Positions 47,725-58,604 of a stretch of DNA of 64,000 bases are shown piece by piece. Numbering within the stretch: the first letter of the stretch is position 1; the number at the start of each line of letters is the position of its first letter. A program made the translations under genes and the position numbers. Under the pieces are notes generated by a model. That model did not search any database. It had not been told where the DNA came from and worked only from the letters and a program-made list of their open reading frames with translations. This DNA comes from Gadus chalcogrammus (taxonomy: Eukaryota > Chordata > Actinopteri > Gadiformes > Gadidae): the NCBI RefSeq assembly GCF_026213295.1, contig NC_079414.1:4343848-4407847 (forward strand), written 5' to 3'.

Positions 47725-47811
47725 CATGAACCATAACATCAGATCATAGGATTTAGATGTCATCATGAACCATAACATCAGGACATAGGGTTTAGATGTC
47801 ATCATGAACCA
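47725..47811. repeat. 45-bp tandem repeat, about two units
   Basis: CATGAACCATAACATCAG and the following bases recur with minor changes. Confidence 0.85.
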
Positions 47812-48475
47812 TGCTGTGGTGTGATTCTATTTTTCAAATTGACAAATGTACAATAGAACAAATAATATTGATAAATTAAAATCAACATATATATTTTTTA
47901 TATTTATGTATTATATGTGTTATTAAAAAGCATTATTAAATGCTGTGCTTTGTTCATTCCATCATAAGTTTTCCATTGTTATGATTTCCAATAATTTTTA
48001 TTAATTTATGCTTGCTGAATAAAGACACGGGAGTATATGCTTCAAGTTATTTCTTTCGGTTCCACTGGCCAGGGCAGATGTAAGTGTGCATAAAGGGGCA
48101 TTCTGCACGCAGCAACTGCATGTCTATTACCTAAGTTGACATACGAGTCCTCGAAATGTCTTGATGACAATTTAGTGGTTCACCTAAAGACAGAGGTTGG
48201 GAACAACTGTTAAAATCTACTTTAGTTTCACATGTAGTGCTTGTTGGCGTGTATCTTTGGTTCTGCCATGAACACCGTAAAGCCACTTAGTATTGGTTTG
48301 GAAGTGAAAGTAATAAATGTTAACTCAAAAACATAAAATATTCCTTTGCTGATACAGCAAAGAGCAGTAAACCCCCACATCACGTTAACAGTTGAACCTC
48401 GTTCTGTCTGGGTCTCGGGGGGTCTCTCTGCTCCTAGCTCACAGAGCCTTTTCCTGAGCCCCCTTGCTTCAGCGA

Positions 48476-48672
<197 letters not shown>

Positions 48673-49057
48673 AATCTCAAATCCTAAAAGCTCAGCAGAC
48701 CTTCCAAAAGGAGCGGGTCAAGGTTGGTGGAGTGACACATTCTTTTCACTCTCTGCCTTCCCTCCTATTATGTTTTTCTCCCTCTTCTTAGATTAAAACG
48801 GGTTGGCCTTTGGCCATGTAATTGCAAAACATTGAAATAATTATCCTGGAGCAGTGGAAAAATCAAGATAACATTCTGAACAAAATGAAAATACATTGTG
48901 CTCACGCTCTGTGAGCTACTTTAGGTAGACCCTGTTTCAGTGTGGGCTGTGAGAGGTTTGTCATGGCGAACCATGAGCTACTCTGAGGGGAGATGTTTCA
49001 ATATACAGCAAATATATCCGCACAATGTGTGGGACCAAATGTATATATAAGTGTACG

Positions 49058-49083
49058 TATTTAACAAATATATTTGTTAAATA
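49058..49083. repeat. 26-bp perfect AT-rich palindrome
   Basis: TATTTAACAAATA followed at once by its complement. Confidence 0.85.
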
Positions 49084-49195
49084 TATGTATACAATAAGAA
49101 TAATTTCTTTCACACCAAGCAAAACAAAGAAAACCCAAAACAATTTAATAAAACAAGCAAACACACTAACACATACAGGCAGGCACAGACACACA

Positions 49196-49202
49196 CAGAC
49201 AG

Positions 49203-49245
<43 letters not shown>

Positions 49246-49284
49246 GACACCCACCCACACACACACACACAGGCACACACACAC

Positions 49285-49367
<83 letters not shown>

Positions 49368-49375
49368 CACACACA
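49196..49375. repeat. (CA)n microsatellite with an internal duplication
   Basis: CA runs; AGACAGACACCCACCCAC occurs twice. Confidence 0.96.
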
Positions 49376-49940
49376 TAAACACACACAGGCAGGAACTCAC
49401 ACACACCAACACGCTCTAGAGAAACAGCAACAAACCAATACAAGCCCACAACCTTACTAGATGACTTGAACTGTGTTGAACTGACTCCTTGGGCCCGTCT
49501 AATTAATGTGTCTTAGTGTCAACCGACTAACAAAGGGGGCTTATCTTTCCTCTAACATGCTTTCCCTCAGCCTCTACCCCCTCTCCATTCCCAGCCCAGC
49601 TCCCACCGCTGTGTGTGTGTGTGTGTTAGTGTATTTGTGTGTTTCTGAATGTGCCTGTCTGGTCTGTGAGTACTTCAGAGACAATAGTGTCATTAATAAC
49701 CTATTTTTCTCTTTCCTCTGTGTGTTTACTCACACGTGCACGCTCACGCAGGCAGGTACACACTGAATCACACACACATGCGCATACACACAACTACACT
49801 AAGTTCATAAGAGATCCCTGGAAGTCTTAACTTCTCTCTTTCATATTTTCACTACTGATTAATGTAGGGATTTCTGATTTCAGAAATCTAATCCTTCAGA
49901 TGAAGCACAACTTTGACTTTAATTAAGTGTTTTTAATTCA

Positions 49941-49982
49941 GGGCTCACTTCATATGATGTGTGGGTTGGGGAGGGGGGAATT
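49941..49982 (+). repeat. 42-bp direct repeat, copy 2
   Basis: Identical to 46710-46751, 3.2 kb away in the same orientation. Confidence 0.9.
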
Positions 49983-50090
49983 CTAGACGTGAACAATCTG
50001 AGCAGGAAATGTTATCCAGCATGTTGTGCTTCACAACTTAATCACAAGGTCATGACTTTCATTCTGGTTTAAGAGCTGCTACAGTATTAT

Positions 50091-50091
<1 letters not shown>

Positions 50092-50160
<69 letters not shown>
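50092..50160. repeat. (GT)n microsatellite
   Basis: A pure GT run followed by about 180 bases of degenerate TG-rich sequence. Confidence 0.96.
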
Positions 50161-50162
<2 letters not shown>

Positions 50163-50474
50163 TGTTTTTGTGTATCTGTGATGCTTGTCTTTGTGTATTA
50201 CGTGTGTGTGTACATTAAGTGTGTGCTTGTTATGTGTGTATATGTGTGTTTGTGTGACTGTTATGTTCTGTTGTATGTTATGTTTGTGAGTGTGTTATGT
50301 TTATGTGTATGTGTATTATGTTTATGTGTGTGTGTGTGTATCTGGTGTCTGTGTGTTTGTTCGTTGAGGCAGACATGACAACCCATTTAGAGCACAATCT
50401 ATAGGTCATATGCTTTCTTCCACATCAATGATCCTACAAGGAGCTCGGCAGACATCATCTAACACCACACACAC

Positions 50475-50490
50475 ATACACTCGCAGACAC

Positions 50491-50553
<63 letters not shown>
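50475..50553. repeat. (CA)n microsatellite bordering inverted repeat 2
   Basis: Ends exactly where the left outer arm (CCAACCCAGTCGCC) begins. Confidence 0.95.
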
Positions 50554-50555
<2 letters not shown>

Positions 50556-50724
50556 AACCCAGTCGCCAAGAAAAAACGTTGACGGTGTACGTTTCCATGA
50601 ACACTGGATACGTAGCATTTCAACGTAAAATAGCGTGTTATACCTACAGTATCCACGCGTGCCGCTGTGGAGGCGGGTTTCGGGGTTTGGGTTTCACGGG
50701 TTTCGCGGCAAATTGTGGACACGA

Positions 50725-50800
50725 TTGTTGAGGGGCGGGGGGGGAGACACGTTTGTTGAGGGGGGGGGGGGGACACGTTTGTTGAGGGGGGGGACACGCT
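50725..50800. repeat. G-rich minisatellite, left arm
   Basis: Units of ACACGTTTGTTGAGGGG followed by runs of up to 12 G. The mirror array lies at 63615-63855. Confidence 0.9.
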
Positions 50801-51217
50801 CGACAACAAGAGTTGGTTTTTATTGAACGCTCGACAACGAGAGTTGGTTTTCATTGAACAAGACTTCAACACGGAACAGCTGCCCGAAACGATGGTCACG
50901 TCACTCTCGGTGACGGTGTCGACAACAATGAACACACGAACAATGAACATGTTAATAGAACAACACACAACCACATAACATCCCGAACCCATTAACCCCA
51001 CTTAATCCTAACAACAAAACAAGTTGACAAAAGCCCCTTTTGTCAACTGACAACCCCAATTCCCAGAATCCCCCGCGGCTCCGGAACACGGCGTCCACAC
51101 CCGTGGTCGCCACAATATATATATTTTTTCATTTTACATTCCCCTCTGCCTTGGAGCAAAGCGTGACCCTGAAAACGTTTTCTTCTCCATTCGAAATGAA
51201 TGGGGGAATAGCACCAA

Positions 51218-51601
51218 TGTAACAGGGTGTGTTATATCCTTTAAATTATAATTACACAATTGCCTTTGTTTTTCTGTATTACCTGAAGTTTAGCTTTCCA
51301 TGCCGCCTTAAGCTCTATTTTATTTATTTTTTTGATTTGGCTCCACCTCCTTCTATACTCCCGCCCACATTCCAGAGAACCCGATAAGTTTCCCGCGCCC
51401 CCCTGCCCTCTTCCCTTTGTTCTGATCCCCTTGGGAAGAGAGTTGGAGTAAGGGCACAAGGGCTAAGGAAGCTATTTGTATATGTGTGTATTCAGATTCA
51501 GATCGAATAAATGGACGTCGGAGTGCCCGAGTCCAGACACATCGTGGGTCACGTCAACCACATTGCTAGAAAGAAACACAACGCAGAACGAACCGGTCAC
51601 A
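51218..51601 (+). repeat. 5' LTR of Gypsy element 3
   Basis: 384 bp, TGTAACAGGGTG...CCGGTCACA, preceded by CCAA (51214-51217). AATAAA lies near 51508. A TGGTGCCGTTTGACC stretch two bases after the LTR is a likely primer-binding site. Confidence 0.85.
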
Positions 51602-52142
51602 CTTGGTGCCGTTTGACCCGTCGGATTGCCGACCATCATCGCCTGCCTGGTCGTCGGGGTGCGCCCGCCGCTGCCTGCCCTGCTCTGCTGCTCGGCCCTA
51701 TCTCCATCGTCTCCTCGCCGTGTTCGCCGCTGTCTGCCCTGCCCCTGCCCCTGGTATTATAAGCGCTGAGTGCGCGTGAGGTACACGGTAGTCGTTAAGA
51801 GTGCTTAAAGGGGAAGTAAATACTGCGCTATTTTGCTATAGTTGGGTGCGTCAGAAATAAATAATTATATATATATATATATATATTTTTTTTTTAATAG
51901 ATATATATATTCTTTTTCTGTCTCCTGTTTTACATTGGGGTTATTCTTTGGAAGTGTATTGTCGTGTTTAGTCTCTCTTACTGTGTGTATTGGGGAAGGG
52001 TATTGATTGTAGAGGTTTTTATTTATTTTTTATTTTGTTATGTGTTTTGTGCAGTTGTTTTAGTCACCAAGACTATTATTTTCTGTTCGATTTATTTTAT
52101 TGGTTTTTTTTTGTCAGAGGGTCAAATATCTCGTTTTGTAAG

Positions 52143-53672
52143 ATGTCCAGTGGGGATTCTTTCAGTGCAGATATTTTGGCTGGTCAGGGCCCTGTTGGGC
52201 GTAACGTCACTTTTGGGTTGGGGAGGGGCCAGAGGGTCACTCCATTTGGGTTTGGGAGGGGTAGGCCGGTAGCCCCTGGTAATCAGGAGTACTCTGTTGA
52301 CCAGTCAGAGTTTAGTTTACCAGTAGGTCCCACCGCCAGCTCTACACCCATGGCACCCATAGCCCCTCAGCCTACCCAGGTTGTTACCGTAGAGTCATTG
52401 GGTGGCCTAGTAGCTGATTTGGCCAAACAGATGGGCGATAGCATTATAGCCAGCCTCAACACCATGCACCAGCCCAGTAGTACTCTGCCCCAGTCCCCGG
52501 GCCACCAATCCCTTGGCATTACTGATCCATCACAGCTGAAGGTGATTGTTCAGTCAGACCCTAGAGCTCCACCATACTTCAGGGGTGACCACACGGATGC
52601 ATTCTCCATTCATGAATGGGAAGACATGATGAAGTGTTATCTGGGTAGGATGAAGTGCAATACGCGCACTGAGGTGGTTGATTTGATTATGGCGATACTG
52701 ACTGGTAAAGCGAGAGACGTGGTGAAGGTATCTCTTCGCAGCCACCCTGAGTTAGATTCTAGTGAATTCCCAACAGCTGTATTTGACATTCTAAAGCGCA
52801 ACTTCAGTGAGCTTACGTTCTCAAGCCTCCCTATGAAAGACTTTTACAGCACTTCCCCGAGGGCTGGTGAGGACATGATGGATTACTGGATCCGCCTTAA
52901 CAAGGCTGTTGATGTCGCTGATGAGTGCCTCCGTAGGCGTGGAAAGGGCGTTGAGGACCCTAGTACTGAGGTGGTCATGATGTTCATTACCCACTGCTCT
53001 GACCCCGGTCTCGCCATGTCGTTTAAGTTGAAGTCCCCTGAACTGTGGACCGCAGCGGAGGTTCAGGAGAGACTGGATGATCACATGACGAGTCTGAGAA
53101 GAAATACAGCTCATGCCCAAAATGCAGTGAATGTGTCGGTGTGCAGCCAGAGTCCTGTGGCTGTGTCTTCTCATCGTCCCCAGCATAGTGAACCACATCA
53201 GGCCCCTTCGGTGATACACCAATCACTGCCTCATCCTGTCTCTATCGCTCCTGTCTCTGCCCTTTGCCAGCCTCAGTCAGCCCACATGATAATGAACCCG
53301 CCCCAGGCCCCTCCTGTGTCCCCCCTCTATCCTGCTCCAGCTACTGTCCCTGTTCCCGTCACTGCCAGTTCCTCTGGTGTTGAGCTTGGTCCTCAGCAGG
53401 TGGTCGCTATGTTTGACAGAGTCCTCTCTATGTGTACTGCTTCTCTTGCCACTGGTCAGAGGGGTCCTCGTCAGAACGCCCGGCCACAGAATCAGCAGAG
53501 TTCTCTGTGTAGAGTATGTAGCTCTGGGGATCACACAACCAATGCGCAATGCAGGTTTCATAGGCTGTGTCTCAACTGCTTCAGACCGGGTCACTTCAGG
53601 CATGAATGCCCCAATGCCTCCCAATCTCCAGCTGTGTCGACAAGCCGTCCTTCCAGCGCACCTTTAAACTAG
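52143..53672 (+). CDS. gag protein of Gypsy element 3 (intact frame)
   Basis: Capsid-type structural protein of an LTR retrotransposon. The likely start is the ATG at 52143 (MSSGDSFSADI); the open frame upstream to 51990 lies in T-rich leader and is unlikely to be coding. About 509 residues: a Gly/Arg-rich N-terminus, a capsid-like helical region (FRGDHTDAFSIHEWEDMM, about residues 145-290), a Pro-rich linker and a zinc knuckle near the C-terminus (CLNCFRPGHFRHEC). No frame break. It is followed after about 120 bases by the protease frame. Confidence 0.85.
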   Translation: MSSGDSFSADILAGQGPVGRNVTFGLGRGQRVTPFGFGRGRPVAPGNQEYSVDQSEFSLPVGPTASSTPMAPIAPQPTQVVTVESLGGLVADLAKQMGDSIIASLNTMHQPSSTLPQSPGHQSLGITDPSQLKVIVQSDPRAPPYFRGDHTDAFSIHEWEDMMKCYLGRMKCNTRTEVVDLIMAILTGKARDVVKVSLRSHPELDSSEFPTAVFDILKRNFSELTFSSLPMKDFYSTSPRAGEDMMDYWIRLNKAVDVADECLRRRGKGVEDPSTEVVMMFITHCSDPGLAMSFKLKSPELWTAAEVQERLDDHMTSLRRNTAHAQNAVNVSVCSQSPVAVSSHRPQHSEPHQAPSVIHQSLPHPVSIAPVSALCQPQSAHMIMNPPQAPPVSPLYPAPATVPVPVTASSSGVELGPQQVVAMFDRVLSMCTASLATGQRGPRQNARPQNQQSSLCRVCSSGDHTTNAQCRFHRLCLNCFRPGHFRHECPNASQSPAVSTSRPSSAPLN

Positions 53673-53794
53673 CCAGCCCACGTAGAGAGAGGGATAGGGT
53701 GGGCAGTGATGGAGTAACCCTCATTGGAGAACGAGATTTGTAATCTGTCTATGTAAATAGTTGCAGCCAGCTTTCTGAAGACAAGACGGTCATA

Positions 53795-55388
53795 ATGGTG
53801 GGGTCGCAGAGAGTGGACAGAGCTAGTGAGTTGTTTTATGCTCCAGTGTCAGTCGGTGGCCAGTCTATATTGAAAGGAATGTTAGATTCGGGCAGCATGT
53901 CATGCACGCTTAAAAAGGAGGCAGAATCCAAATTGAGAGCTGCCGGTGTTCTCCCTTGTCCTCATCCTGTGCCTGGTAATGTGGTGCTGATCGGTTGTGG
54001 TGGCCTCACTACACGGCCAAAGTGTATCTACGATCTGGATGTTGATGTCTATGGATTTAAGTTCATTGTGCCGACATTCGTTGTTCCTGGACAGAGAGAT
54101 GAGTTCATACATATGTTCATATGTCTTTTCCAAGGGCAAGCTAGACTGTGGGGAGGCAAAAGACTTCGTCCACCGTATCCACCTTTCTGACGACCGTCCC
54201 TTCCGACTGCCCTACCGTAGAGTCCCTCCTGCTCATTACCACCACCTGAGAGAAGTACTGTCTGAGATGGAGATGAAAGGTATCATCAGCAAGTCTCTGA
54301 GTGAGTACGCCTCTCCACTAGTCATGGTGTGGAAGAAGAACGGGGACCTGAGAATCTGCACTGACTTTTGCTTGCTCAATGCAAAGACCGTTAAGGACGC
54401 CCACCCACTGCCCCATCAGGGTGACTGCCTTGCCGCCCTTGGGGGAAATGCCTTTTTCAGTACCATGGATCTGACATCAGGGTTCTATAACGTCCCTCTC
54501 CATGAGTCTGACAGGAGATTCACAGCCTTTACGACACCTCTGGGCTTGTATGAATACAATAGGCTCCCCCAGGGCCTGTGCAACAGTCCAGCGTCCTTCA
54601 TGCAGATGATGCTTAGCATCTTCGGGGACCGGAACTTCTCCAGCCTCCTTTGTTACCTGGATGACCTGTTAGTCGTTGCTCCCTCTGAAGGCGAGGCCCT
54701 GAGTCGTCTGGGGGAGGTCTTCTCCCGGCTGAGGGCCAACAATCTGAAGCTGGCTCAAAAGAAGTGTCACTTTCTAAGGAAGTCTGTGAAATTTCTTGGC
54801 CATATGGTGGACAGCAGTGGCGTCTCAGTTGACCAGGAGAAAGTCAGAGTTATCTCTGGTTTCAGTAGGTAAGATCTGATGAAAGCAGATGGCTGCACAC
54901 CATCACAGAAGAGGGTGAGATCTTTCCTCGGAATGGTCTTGTACTACCAACACTTCATCCCTGGGTGTTCCTCCATCGCAAAGCCCCTCTTTGCCCTGAC
55001 AGCGGGCCAGAAACGCAAGGGGAGAGGCACTGGTGTTACCAGGAGAGCTGGCACCTTCCGTGAGCTGACTCCACAGGACTGGACCCCTGTCTGTGAGAAG
55101 GAGTTTGATGATTTGAAGAGGGTGCTCCTCGATTGTGTGGTGTTGGCTCACCCAGATTTCGATAGGCCATTCATCCTCTCCACGATGCTTCATTGGATGG
55201 CCTAGGTGCAGTCCTTTCGCAAGTTCCTGCTGGCGAGGAGAAGGCCAGGCCCATAGCGTTTGCCAGCAAGTCCCTCAGTCGCAGCCAAGCAAATTATCCT
55301 GCCCATCGACTAGAATTCTTGGCTCTGAAGTGGTCTGTGTGTGACAAGTTCAGCCACTGGCTCAAAGGTCACAAGTTCACTGTCTGTC
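53795..55388 (+). pseudogene. pol remnant of Gypsy element 3
   Basis: Protease (MLDSGSMSC, about 53880) in one frame shifts near 54110 into an RT frame 54119-54872 with FFSTMDLTSGFYNVPL and the YLDD active site (about 54655). RT meets a stop at 54872. The connection and RNase H segments follow in other frames (54879-55205 and 55193-55388, with IAFASKSLSRSQANYPAHRL) and end abruptly at the deletion junction 55388. There is no integrase. The order is conventional for Gypsy as far as it goes, unlike the two Gmr1-like elements. Confidence 0.85.
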
Positions 55389-55674
55389 TATTTTATTTAT
55401 TTTTTTGATTTGGCTCCACCTCCTTCTATACTCCCGCCCACATTCCAGAGAACCCGATAAGTTTCCCGCGCCCCCCTGCCCTCTTCCCTTTGTTCTGATC
55501 CCCTTGGGAAGAGAGTTGGAGTAAGGACACAAGGGCTAAGGAAGCTATTTGTATATGTGTGTATTCAGATTCAGATCGAATAAATGGACGTCGGAGTGCC
55601 CGAGTCCAGACACATCGTGGGTCACGTCAACCACATTGCTAGAAAGAAACACAACGCAGAACGAACCGGTTACA
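55388..55674 (+). repeat. 3' LTR of Gypsy element 3, 5'-truncated
   Basis: Matches 51315-51601 almost base for base and ends CCGGTTACA. The join with RNase H falls at a shared TCTATTTTATTTATT. Confidence 0.88.
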
Positions 55675-55689
55675 CCAACAGGGGGCCAT

Positions 55690-56700
55690 ACGTTCTCCTA
55701 GCATTTGGTGAAATTGTTACGTAGCCTATATTAATCTTTATTATCTGAATGGGAAATGCAATATTTTAGGACAGATACACCATTAAACGCGTTTCTAAAG
55801 ACATTTCTAGCGATAAATGTACATTTTCCTTACATAATCTTCAGTCAGTGAATGTGTATGATCTTTATTAATCTTTATTAGGGGTGCAACGGATCATCAT
55901 TGATCCGTGATCCGTTCGGATCATCTATTTCGGTTCGGCACACGCATGATCCGCGGATTGATTTATGAAAAAAAAAAAAAATTGCGCATGTTCAGTCCAC
56001 ACACAGCCGTAACCATTCCTGCTAGTTCCAGGGACAGAGCTACTTAACACGCTCTGGGTAAAAGTCTGCAACAGTTCCCTTTTCAATAAGCAAACAGTCC
56101 TATGGCTCGTTGTGATTTATTGTCCTCAGCGTACAACATGAAGAACAGTGGGCATGGAAAATAAAGTAGGCTAGACTTCGGTGACTACTGTAACGATAAC
56201 TGCTGCCTCCAGTGCTACGTCCGTTTCCATATACTCGCGCTGCCACACAAACCGGTCGCCTAGGTTACCACACAGACGTAACACGTAGCTGACATAGCGA
56301 TTGCTAACATAAAGAAAAACACATCGAGCATGGCCACGCATTTACAGCGACATCAACCCGGTGTTTCACTGACAGGAGTGAAACCGAAAGCGGCTCAACA
56401 ACCGCTCATCACCGCGGCATTTAAGCAGCCCCTTCTTCCACAATCAGACCGGGCTAAAGCAATCACAAACGCTATTTTTTTTTTTTTTTTTGCTGATCCG
56501 AAAAATGATCCGATCCGTGACTCTGATCCGCGGATCGATCCGAACCGTGAGTTTTTTGATCCGTTGCACCCCTAATCTTTATTACCTGAATGGGAAATGC
56601 AATATTTTAGGACCGATTCACCGTTAAACGTGTTTCTAATAACATTTCTAGCGAGAAATATACTTTTTACTTGCATAATCTTCAGTCAGTGATTGTGTCT
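55690..56700 (+). repeat. Two direct copies of a 150-bp arm unit
   Basis: 55725-55870 and 56575-56715 share GAATGGGAAATGCAATATTT, GTTTCTAA and AATCTTCAGTCAGTGA. The hAT lies between them. The right arm has the same pair at 62915-63150. Confidence 0.85.
55879..56574. mobile_element. hAT element inside the left arm
   Basis: Ends TAGGGGTGCAACGGATCAT and TGATCCGTTGCACCCCTA with a perfect 8-bp TSD ATCTTTAT (55871-55878, 56575-56582). A 70-residue frame at 56330 resembles the ZBED1-type hAT N-terminus (QPLITAAFKQPL, RAKAITNAI). The rest of the transposase is missing. Confidence 0.93.
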
Positions 56701-57007
56701 GATCTTTAGTTTTATAGTTATTAGGAAGATTTTATCGGCTCGCTCGCATGTTTCAATGGCGTCAGGTTGTTAGGGACGCTGCTTTCGCTAAACTAGCAGC
56801 TCACGTGTTTCCTGCGTTTGTTTTATTAAACCGTTACTTTATGTAACTTTTAAGGATATCATCTTGGTAGAAACACGTATATCTGAGAGCCAACCCAGTC
56901 GCCAAAAGCATACGTTGACAGTGTACGTTTCGTGAACACTGGATTACGTCGCATTTCAACATAAAATAGCGTGTTATACACACACACGCACGCACGCACA
57001 CGCACGC

Positions 57008-57358
57008 TGTGGCAGCCCAAGTCGTCGGCGGCTGAGATTCCCGAAGGAGACGGACCAAATAGGGTGTGGGTCAACGGTTTTTATTCCGTATAACCACTTA
57101 AAAAAGGTAAAACAAAAGACAACGAAAGTTCTTCCACTTATGGGGTAAAAATGGTGAGGGATCTCCGGGTCCGGTCCGTCGGTGAGGTCAGCATGGCTCC
57201 CGCTCCCGGCTTCTCCCGCGACCGCCGCTCCCTCTCAGCACGAGCCACATGGCTGAGAGAGCCCCGAATGAGTGGAGAAGCAGGCTATTTAAGCTGCTTC
57301 TCCACCGGTTCCTCAGGTGCTCCTCATCTTCTTAATTGGCAACGGCCGGGTTGCCACA
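57008..57358 (-). repeat. LTR (3' side) of TRIM-like element
   Basis: 351 bp with TG...CA ends; near-identical to 57854-58204, with about six differences. Confidence 0.88.
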
Positions 57359-57843
57359 CTCCTCCACCCTTTGTTGAAGCCTCGGGTGGCCTTTCGGAGC
57401 AGGGGCGGTCCGGCGCGTAGCATGGCTAATTCTGCTGCCGGCGCCTCTTGCGGCAGCGGCGGCGGCGTCTCTTGCGGCAGTGGTGGCGGCGTCTCTTGCT
57501 GCGGCGTCGCCGTCTGTTGCGGCGTCGCCGTCTCTTGCGGCGTCGCCATCTCTTGCGGCAGCGCCGTCTCTTGCGGCAGCGGCGGCGGCGGCGACTCTTG
57601 CGGCAGCGGCGGCGGCGACTCTTGCGGCAGCGGCGGCGGCGACTCTTGCGGCAGCGGCGGCGGCGACTCTTGCGGCAGCGGCGGCGGCGACTCTTGCGGC
57701 AGCGGCGGCATCTCTGGCGGCGGCGGCATCTCTGGCGGCAGCGGCACGGCGCGGCCTCGTCCCCCGCGGCCTTGTCTCCCGCAGCCTTGTCTCGGGCTGC
57801 GTCGTCTCGTTTGGGGTACGCCAAGGGATCGCGTTGCCTGCAT
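57359..57843 (-). CDS. Pro/Gln-rich repeat frame inside the TRIM-like element
   Basis: An open minus-strand frame starts at 57843 and runs into the 3' LTR (stop at 57313). Its middle is a 21-24-bp minisatellite encoding PPPLPQES repeated, then TPQQ variants. No known domain. Other frames through the same repeat are also open, so translation is uncertain. It could be the low-complexity internal filler typical of non-autonomous LTR elements. Confidence 0.3.
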
Positions 57844-57853
57844 TCTCCACCAC

Positions 57854-58204
57854 TGTGGCAGCCCCAGTCGTCGGCGGCTGAGATTCCCGAAGGAGACGGA
57901 CCAAATAGGGTGTGGGTCAACGGTTTTTATTGCGTATAACCACTTAAAAAAGGTAAAACAAAAGACAATAAAAGTTCTTCCACTTATGGGGTAAAAAGGG
58001 TGAGGGATCTCCGGGTCCGGTCCGTCGGTGAGGTCAGCATGGCTCCCGCTCCCGGCTTCTCCCGCGACCGCCGCTCCCTCTCAGCACAAGCCACATGGCT
58101 GAGAGAGCCCCGAATGAGTGGAGAAGCAGGCTATTTAAGCTGCTTCTCCACCGGTTCCTCAGGTGCTCCTCATCTTCTTAATTGGCAACGGCCGGGTTGC
58201 CACA
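57854..58204 (-). repeat. LTR (5' side) of TRIM-like element
   Basis: 351 bp, minus orientation, with the same TG...CA ends as the other LTR. Confidence 0.88.
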
Positions 58205-58241
58205 ACGCACGCACACGCACGCACACGCACACACACGCACA

Positions 58242-58298
<57 letters not shown>
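58205..58298. repeat. (ACGC)n/(CA)n microsatellite
   Basis: Continues the tract interrupted by the TRIM-like element (56978-57007 on the other side). Confidence 0.95.
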
Positions 58299-58300
<2 letters not shown>

Positions 58301-58604
58301 TGCATTTCGCTGCTAAAACAACAACAAAAAAATATTCCCTCAAATATTATTACTTTCAAAACATTGGCCAAAATGGCCAATAATATCATTTTTATTTGGG
58401 ATGCTTCTAGGACTTTTTGGGTGGATTTTGAACGGTATGTGGGCAGCACGTTTTTTGCAGGACCTGGCAACCCTGCGCTGTTGCCCGAGGTGCTGAAATG
58501 CTCCGGAACAGATCTGGATCCACCCCCCCCCCCCCCCCCTAAATAAATACTATGGCAGAATAAAGAATAAATTCATGCATTATCGTTAAACTTGAACATT
58601 TGTT

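Larger units (their letters stand above)
46579..48470. other. Gene-free stretch between the two inverted repeats
   Basis: No exon recognised. It contains one copy of a 42-bp direct repeat (46710-46751), a 10-bp-stem hairpin near 46813 and a 45-bp tandem repeat at 47725-47811. Confidence 0.5.
51218..55674 (+). mobile_element. Ty3/Gypsy retrotransposon 3 with integrase and half an LTR deleted
   Basis: Order is LTR-gag-protease-RT-RNase H-truncated LTR. A TSD CCAA flanks it (51214-51217, 55675-55678), and the reverse-complement arm at about 63205 keeps the empty site GGTGCTATTCC with no insert, so insertion into the arm is directly visible. Everything from RNase H to the first third of the 3' LTR is lost. 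Confidence 0.92.
50554..56984 (+). repeat. Left arm of nested inverted repeat 2
   Basis: The arm proper consists of 50554-51217, 55679-55870 and 56583-56984. It matches, reversed, 64000-62908 and about 60539-60223. It is split by a Gypsy element (51218-55674) and a hAT (55879-56574). Contents in order: CCAACCCAGTCGCC terminus, a G-rich minisatellite, an LTR-like stretch (50780-51114), two copies of a roughly 150-bp unit with GAATGGGAAATGCAATATTT, then a second CCAACCCAGTCGCC-type segment. No open frame belongs to the arm itself. Confidence 0.87.
57008..58204 (-). mobile_element. Miniature LTR retrotransposon (TRIM-like)
   Basis: Two 351-bp direct LTRs flank 495 bp. On the minus strand the 5' LTR is followed by TGGTGGAGAATGCAGGC, a likely primer-binding site. 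A purine tract (AAAGGGTGGAGGAG) precedes the 3' LTR, which holds AATAAA. It is inserted in an ACGC/CA microsatellite that continues on both sides (ACGC at both borders). No gag or pol. Confidence 0.88.

Noticed and set aside
54119..54872. Gypsy element 3 as a third Gmr1-type element
   Set aside because: RT follows protease directly and no integrase lies between them, so the order is conventional as far as preserved.
57008..58204. The 351-bp repeats as a plain segmental duplication
   Set aside because: TG...CA ends, primer-binding and polypurine sites, and a continued microsatellite on both sides fit an LTR insertion better.
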